Positions 12,201 through 21,200 of a stretch of 64,000 bases of DNA are shown here, piece after piece (positions within the stretch are counted from its first letter, which is position 1; each line of letters begins with the position of its first letter). The stretch covers positions 62,001 through 126,000 of the forward strand of contig JADJHD010000007.1 of NCBI GenBank assembly GCA_016707705.1. The letters run 5' to 3'. Under the pieces are notes generated by a model, which saw only the letters and a program-made list of their open reading frames with translations, was not told the origin of the DNA and ran no database searches. Made by a program: the position numbers and the translations under genes. Origin of the DNA: Bacteroidales bacterium. Lineage in GTDB: Bacteria; Bacteroidota; Bacteroidia; Bacteroidales; UBA4417.

Positions 12201-15200
12201 TCAGGCAAATATTACAATCACGCTCACCAATGTAAATGAGATTCCAGTCATAGCCAACCAAACGTTTTCCATTGCCGAAAATTCAGCAAATGGAACATCA
12301 GTTGGCATAGTAGCAGCAAGTGACCCGGATGCCGGTCAGATACTTACCTTTTCAATTCTGTCAGGAAATACAAGTGGAGCCTTTGCAATAAACAGCTCCA
12401 CTGGAGCTATTACAGTAGCCAATTCGGCTGCAATAAACTATGAAACTAATCCAAGTTTTATCCTGGTTGTGAAGGTTCAGGATAATGGAACAGGATTATT
12501 GAGTAATCAGGCAAATATTACAATCAACCTGACAAATCTGAATGAGGCTCCAATAATTGCTAATCAGACATTCACAATAGCAGAAAACTCCGCTAACGGC
12601 ACTGCGATTGGAACGGTAACAGCTTCTGATCCAGATGCAGGTCAAACATTAACCTATTCTATACTTTCAGGAAATACATCTGGGGCCTTTGCGATAAATG
12701 CTTCTTCAGGTGCTTTAACCGTTGCCAATACAGCTGCACTGAATTTTGAAACAAACCCTAGTTTCACTTTGGTTGTAAAGGTTCAGGATAACGGAGCCGG
12801 TTCTCTGAGCAGTCAGGCAAATGTTACGATCACCCTTACAAATACCAATGAAACTCCGATTATTGCCAACCAAAGTTTCTCAATAGCCGAGAACACTGCA
12901 AATGGAACCTCAATGGGTACAGTAATTGCCACTGATCCTGATGCCGGTCAAACTCTAACCTATTCAATTCTTTCAGGCAACAACAATAGTGCTTTTGCAA
13001 TCAACACAACTACCGGAGTTTTAACTGTAGCAAACTCATCAGCATTAAATTTTGAGTCTGCTCCAAGTTTTGTCCTTATTGTCATGGTTCAGGATAATGG
13101 AACTGGTACTCTCAGCAATCAGGCAAATATCACAATTAACCTCACCAATGTAAATGAGGCCCCAGTAATTGCGAATCAAGCCTTCACCATTGCAGAGAAT
13201 TCTGCAAATGGAATCGCGGTTGGCACAGTGGTAGCTTCAGATCCTGATGCAGGACAATCACTTACCTATTCAATTCTTTCTGGTAATACCAGCAGTGCTT
13301 TTGCAATCAATGCAAGTACCGGCGCAATAACTGTTGCCAATTCAACAGCACTGAACTTCGAAAGCAATCCAAGTTTCATCCTGGTTATAAAAGTTCAGGA
13401 TAACGGAACCAGTACATTAAGCAGCCAGGCGAACATAACCATCACCCTTACAAATACCAACGAAGCTCCTGTCATAGCTAACCAAACATTTAACATAGCA
13501 GAAAATTCTGCAAATGGTGTTGCAGTTGGAACTGTGGTTGCTTCAGACCCCGATGCAGGACAAACATTGACCTATTCCATTCTTTCAGGCAATACCAGTG
13601 GTGCATTTGATATAAACATCGCAACAGGTGCAATAACAGTTGCCAATACAGCTGCCTTAAATTTTGAATCAAATCCAAGCTTTATACTTGTTGTCAAGGT
13701 ACTTGATAATGGATCCAGCCCTTTAAGCAGTCAAGCAAATATCACTATCAACCTCACCAATATCAATGAGGCTCCAGTCATTGCCAATCAAACATTCGCC
13801 GTTGCCGAGAACTCGGCAAACGGTACATCTGTAGGTACAGTGATTGCATCTGACCCTGATGCCGGACAAATGCTGACCTATTCCATTCTTTCCGGCAATA
13901 CTGGCAATGCTTTCGCAATCAATGCTTCAACCGGAGCTCTTACTGTTGCAAACACAGCTGCCATTAATTTCGAATCCAATCCTGTATTCCTCTTAGTTGT
14001 AAAAGTCCAGGATAATGGCACAGGCTTACTCAGCAATCAGGCAAACATTACCATTAATGTCACCAATTCTAACGAAGCACCAGTCATAGCCAATCAGTCA
14101 TTTTCCACAATAGAGAATTCCATCAATGGAACAGCAGTCGGGACTGTAGTGGCAAGTGATCCGGATGCTGGTCAAATCCTGACCTACTCAATACTGTCAG
14201 GGAATACCGGAGGCACCTTTGCAATTAATTCATCAACCGGTTCAATAACTGTTGCCAATTCATCAGCATTAAACTATGAATCAACACCAAGCTACACGTT
14301 AGTTGTTAAGGTACAGGACAATGGAACTGTGAGTCTGAGTAATCAGGCAAACATTACCATCACCATTACTGATGTAAATGAGGCACCTCAAATAGCCAAT
14401 CAATCTTTCATAATAGCAGAAAACAGTGCCAATGGGACAGCAGCAGGAACGGTAGTAGCCTCAGATCCGGATGCAGGTCAAATCCTTAGTTTTTCAATCC
14501 TGTCAGGAAATACAAGTGGCGCGTTTGCCATTGATGCATCTACCGGAGAATTAACAGTTGCTAACTCAGCAGCACTCAATTATGAGGTTACACCGAGCTT
14601 CGTGCTGGTTGTGAAAGTTCAGGACAATGGAGCAGGGACTCTTAGCAACCAAGCAAACATTACCATCACCCTAACCAATGCCAATGAAGCACCTCAAATT
14701 TCAAATCAAAGCTTTAGCATTGCCGAAAACTCAGCTAACGGAACCTCAGTTGGAACAGTAGTAGCAAGCGATCCGGATGCCGGTCAGGTTCTGACCTATT
14801 CAATCCTGTCAGGGAATACAAGTAGTGCTTTTGCAATAAATTCGTTAACAGGTGTAATTACAGTCGCCAATTCCGTAGCCTTGAACTATGAATCAACACC
14901 AAGCTTTACACTTGTTATAAAGGTTCAGGACAATGGCACAGGAACTCTAAGCAATCAGGCAAGTGTTACAATAAGCTTGACGAATCTGAATGAGATCCCG
15001 GTTATAGCAAATCAGACATTTGCAATTGCTGAGAATTCTGGAAACGGAACTTCCGTTGGAACAGTGGTGGCTTCAGATCCTGATGCAGGACAAATCCTGA
15101 CTTATTCAATATTATCAGGAAATACTGATAATGCCTTCATTATTAATCCAAACAGCGGAGCAATCAGTGTTGCCAATTCTGCAGCATTGAATTATGAAAC

Positions 15201-18200
15201 AACTCCAAGTTTCACAATTGTTGTAAAGGTTCAGGACAATGGTACAGGAACTCTGAGCAATCAGGCAAATGTTGTAATAAACCTGGTAAATTCAAATGAA
15301 GCCCCTGAAATTACAAACCAGGCATTTGCAATTGCTGAAAACTCATCGAACGGAACCGCCGTTGGTACTGTTGCAGCATCAGACCCTGATGCAGGTCAAT
15401 CCTTAACATATTCAATACTGTCAGGAAATACCAGTGGAGCTTTTGCTATAAATGCTACTACAGGTGTTTTGAGTGTTGCCAATTCATCTGCTCTTAATTT
15501 TGAAACTACCCCGAGCTTTACTCTGGTTGTGAAGGTTCAGGATAATGCAACAACTCCTCTCAGCAGTGAGGCGAACATAACCATCACACTCACGAATCTG
15601 AATGAAACGCCAGCTATTGCCAACCAAACCTTTGCTATTGCCGAAAATTCGCCAAACGGAACCCTTATTGGAACTGTATTGGCTACAGATCCTGATGCAG
15701 GACAGATCCTCTCCTATACCATCCTTTCAGGAAATGTCAATGGAGCATTCGCAATTAACAGCGCGACAGGCGTTCTGTCGGTGGCCGATTCCTCCGTACT
15801 TGATTTTGAGGCCTTTCCGACCTATACTCTGGTTGTTGAGGTAACTGACAATGGCATCGGAAATCTAAGCAATCAGGCCAATGTCATTATCAATTTAACA
15901 AATGGCAACGAAGCTCCGTCAATAGCTAATCAAACTTACAGCTCACTTGAGCATCAGGCAGTTGGAACTATAGTCGGAACTGTAATTGCTACAGATCCAG
16001 ATGCAGGACAGGTCCTGACCTTTAATCTCGTTTCAGGTAATTTCGGCAATGGATTTTCAATCAATTCATTAACCGGAGTGATAAGCATAAATAACTCCGC
16101 CACTGTATGCTTTGAAGCCCATTCAGTATTCAGCCTGCTGATAAGTGTCCAGGATAACATGCTGGCTACGGCAGAAGCTATTATAACCATTAATGTACAG
16201 GACATAAATGAAGCCCCCGTATGCCTGTCGCAGACATTCAGCATTCAGGAAAACTCTTCCAATGGGACTGCTGTTGGCAATGTGACAGCAACTGATCCTG
16301 ATCTGAATCAAAATCTAAGCTTCTCGATTCTTGGAGGAAATACCAATAATGCCTTCGCTATTAATTCTGCAAATGGACAAATAAGTGTAAACAACACTTC
16401 AGGAATTGATTTTGAGAGCAATCCAACTTTTGCTCTTCTCATTCAGGTTCAGGATAATGGATTTGGTAACTTAATCACAACCAGCAATATAACTATTAAT
16501 TTGCTGGATATTAATGAATCACCCAATGTTGGCAGCCAGTTCTTCACTGTGCAGGAATTCTCAGTTATTGGAACATCTGTAGGCACAGTAATTGCCAGTG
16601 ATCCTGACAACGGACAATCGCTTAACTATACTATCATATCAGGCAATACTGGCAACGCTTTCACTTTGGATCCACTCTATGGTTATCTGACAGTTGCTAA
16701 TTCAAGTGCACTCAATACACTGATAAATCCAGATTTCAGCCTTACAGTGAATGTTGCTGACAACGGAACAGGTAACCTCTCAGATACCGCAATTATTTAT
16801 GTTCATGTTACTCAGGAAACCAATATTGCTCCGGTTATAGCTAACCAATCCTTTAGCATTAACGAGAATTCGATCGCCGGCAGTAATGTAGGAACTGTTG
16901 TTGCCACAGATCCAAACACAAATCAAAATCTGAGTTTTACGATTGTATCAGGTAATACCAACGGAGCATTCTCAATTCAATTAAATAGTGGAGCACTGGA
17001 GGTAGCCAATTCATCAGCACTTGATTTTGAATCAGCACCCAATTTCAATTTAACTGTGCAGGTCACAGATAATGGAGCAGGAAATTTGAGTAGTCAGGCA
17101 ACTATTGTGGTATCACTTCTTGATATCAATGAGCAACCAGCTATCAGCAATCAAAACTTCACAATCTCTGAAAACTCAAATTCAGGATCTCTTGTTGGCC
17201 AGGTGATTGCAACGGATCCGGATGCAGGACAGCAACTCGCTTATTCCATTGTTTCATCCACTAATCCTGGTGCATTCAGCATCGATTCACTTGATGGAGA
17301 AATCAGGGTTAACAATCCATTACTTCTTGATTTCGAAACAGAACCTGTAACTCTGTTGGTTATTAAGGTTCAAGATAATGGAACAGGTTCACTGAATAAT
17401 CAGGCTACAATTACTGTATCACTGACAAACCTGAATGAAGCACCATCAATTTCAAATCAACTGTTTACCATCAATGAAAACAGTGCAAATGGAACCAATG
17501 CAGGACAAGTTATTGCATCAGATCCGGATGCCGGTCAGAATCTGCAGTATACAATTCTGTCAGGCAATATTAATGGAGCATTCAGTATAGATTCAAATAC
17601 AGGAAATCTGATTGTTCAGAATTCTGCCGCACTAGATTTTGAAACTATTCCAGTATATAGCTTAGTAGTTAAAGTTGAAGACGATGCAACATTGCCATTA
17701 TTTTCACAAGCTACAATAACAGTTCAGCTTGCAGACATCAACGAACCACCTACAAGTGGAAACCATATTTTCAATGTGGACCAGTTTGCGGTCGCAGGAA
17801 CCCTGGTAGGCACTGTAGTAGCAGCTGATCCGGATGCAGGACAAAGCCTGGGTTACATCCTGAATTCAGGAAATACCGACAATGCATTTGAGATCAATAC
17901 TAATACAGGAGACATTACCGTCCAGAATTCAGGAGCCCTGAACATTCTGGTAAATCCACTATTCAATCTTGAAGTCATTATTCAGGACAATGGGGCTGGA
18001 AATCTTACAGCAGTTTCACTGGTTACAATTAACGTTCTAGATTTAACCAACACACCCCCAATTGTTGACGATCAAACATTCAGCATTGAAGAAAACACAA
18101 TAGCCGGAAGCAGTTTAGGAGTAGTTATAGCTACTGATCCGGATGCCGGTCAAATCCTGCAATACAGCATTTTGTCAGGAAACACACTGAATGCTTTCAG

Positions 18201-21200
18201 TTTAAATTCAAATACCGGAGAAATCACAGTTAACAATTCAGCTGCACTTGATTTCGAAACACAAGCAGTATTTAACCTGGTAATTGAAGTTACTGATGAC
18301 GGAACAGGTCATTTAAGTGATCATGGACTTGTAACCATCAATCTGATCGATGTAAATGAAACCCCTGTTACTGTTCAGCAATCATTCGCAGTAAGTGAAA
18401 ACCCAATTGCAGGAACTGTCGTAGGAACAGTATTGGCAACTGATCCGGATAATGGGCAGATCCTTTACTATTCGATTGAAAGCGGGAACACCAATGAAAC
18501 ATTCGTGATTGATAGTGTGAGCGGAGACCTGGCTGTTGCCAATACAGAACTTCTTGACTATGAAACCACTTCTTTTTTCGGATTGGTAATCAAGGTTCAC
18601 GACAATGGTCCGGGCTATCTCTACAGCCAGATAACTGATAGCATTATCATACAAAACACCAATGAAGCTCCAATAATCAGCAATCAGTCGTTCTCAATAG
18701 CAGAAAACTCTGCAAACTCAAGTCTTGTTGGTCTTGTTGCAGCAAGTGATCCTGATCAGGGACAAAGCATCAGCTATTCCATACTGAGTGGAAACACAGG
18801 AAATACTTTTGGAATTAACCCAGTGAACGGTGAGCTCAGCATACTTAATAATTTGTTGCTGAATTTCGAGACCAATCCTTCATTCTCCTTAACAGTAAAG
18901 GTTGAAGATGACAGTCCACAGCATCTTGCAACCAGTGCATTAATCACTGTAAACTTAACTGACATAAACGAGGCTCCAACAACTACAGACGAAGAGTACA
19001 GTATAAATGAATTCAGTCCTAATGGAACCATCGTTGGAAACGTTACTGCAAATGATCCGGATGCAGGTCAGTCATTAAGTTTTGCGATTGTAGCAGGGAA
19101 CACCAGCAATGCATTCCAGATCAATTCTGTCAGCGGAGAAATTTCTGTCAGTAACTCCAATGCCCTGAATTACTCCATCCAGCAGTTGTTTACATTAACT
19201 GTTACAGTTAGCGATAACGGAAGCAATGTTCTTTCAGATAATGCGACTGTTACAATACACATTCTTGAAAATCCAAATCAAAGTCCTGTTCTTGATGACC
19301 AGCAGTTCATAGTAGAAGAGAATTCCATCAATGGAACCATTGTAGGAACAGTGAATGCAACTGATCCTGACCCAGGACAGACACTGACTTTCGCAATACT
19401 ATCAGGAAATGGCAACGGAGCTTTCGCGATTGATCAAGGCAGCGGAGAACTCAGTGTTCTGAATTCGGCAGCACTCAACTATGAGGTAGCATCAAGCCAA
19501 ACCCTTATCATTGAAGTTCAGGATAATGACAATAATCCTTTGAGCGATCAGGGAACGATAAGCATCACCATCACTAATGTAAATGAAGCACCATCAATTG
19601 AAGGCCAAACCTTAACAGTGGAAGAAAATACAGTTGCCGGCACTTATGTTGGCACAGTTACCGGATCTGACCCTGACAACGGGCAAGCTCTGGCATATAC
19701 AATTCTGAGCGGAAACATCAATAACGCCTTCAACCTGAATCCAGCAACCGGAGTCCTGTCTGTTGGCAATCCAGATGCAATCAATTTCGAGTTGAACCAG
19801 TCATTTGCCCTAACAGTACAGGCATCTGATCCGGGCAATCTGACAGCTACAGCAATAGTCACAATAAATATTACTGACTTGAATGAGAGTCCGGTAATGA
19901 CTGCACAATCCTTTGCCATCGATGAAAACTCAGCCGGAAACACATATGTTGGAACTGTTATTGCAAGCGATCCTGACTTAGGACAATCATTAACCTATGC
20001 AATTATCGGAGGTAACACATCCGGGACCTTCCAGATTGATGCCAGTACAGGAGAATTGAGCAGTACTACAGGCTCCAATATCGACTTTGAGGTTAATCCC
20101 ATATACTACCTGCTTGTTCAGGTTACTGATAATGGCAACACCTCACTATCAGATGAGTCAACCATGACCATTATTGTAAATAACATTAACGAGAACCCGG
20201 TCATTACCAATCAATCCTTTACCGTTACAGAGTTTTCTGTAAACGGCACTTTTGTAGGACAGGTTTTGGCCACTGATCCTGATGCAGGAGATGTAATCTC
20301 TTATTCCATTATCTCAGGAAATCAGAACAATGCATTTGCTATCAATCCAACTACAGGCATTATCACTGTCCTGAATTCAGCAGCCATCAACTATACTGTA
20401 ATTCCACAATTCCTGCTAACAGTTGCTGTTACTGATAATGGACTTCTATCTGACAATGCGCTGATTACCATCCAGGTATTGCCGACCTACAACCAGGCGC
20501 CGATAATATTCAACCAGATTTTTGAGCTGGAAGAAAACAGTTCCAATGAAACTTCAGTAGGCACTGTTATTGCAACAGATCCTGATCCCGGGCAGACACT
20601 TACCTATTCCATTCTGAGCGGAAACATTGAAGGAGCCTTTAGCATTGATGCAAATACCGGACTGTTAAGTGTTCAGAATTCAGCAGCTATAGATTTTGAG
20701 CTGAATCCGGTATTCTATCTTAAGGTAGAAGTCCAGGATGATGGAACCGGAAATTTGAGAAGTGAGGCTATAATCACAATCAACCTTCTGAATTCAAATG
20801 AACGCCCGGTTATTGAAGATCAAGCCTTTACAGTAGCCGAAAACACTCCTTCCGGAACTATCGTTGGAAGCTTAATTGCAACCGATCCAGACTCCGGGCA
20901 TCAACTGACCTATTCAATACTTTCAGGTAATTCAGATGGAATTTTTAATCTAGACAGTATCACAGGCGTATTGAGTGTAGCGGATTCAGCATTGATAGAT
21001 TTTGAAACGACACCTGTTTACAATCTGGTAGTTGAGGTTATGGATAATGCATACCTGACAGATCAGGCGCTCGTAAAAATCAGTGTTCAGGATGCCAATG
21101 AACCACCTGCCATTCTTGATAAGTACTTCCTGGTTGCAGAAAATGCACCAGATGGTTCTTCAGTTGGAATTATAAGAGCTGTCGATCCAGACCAGGGACA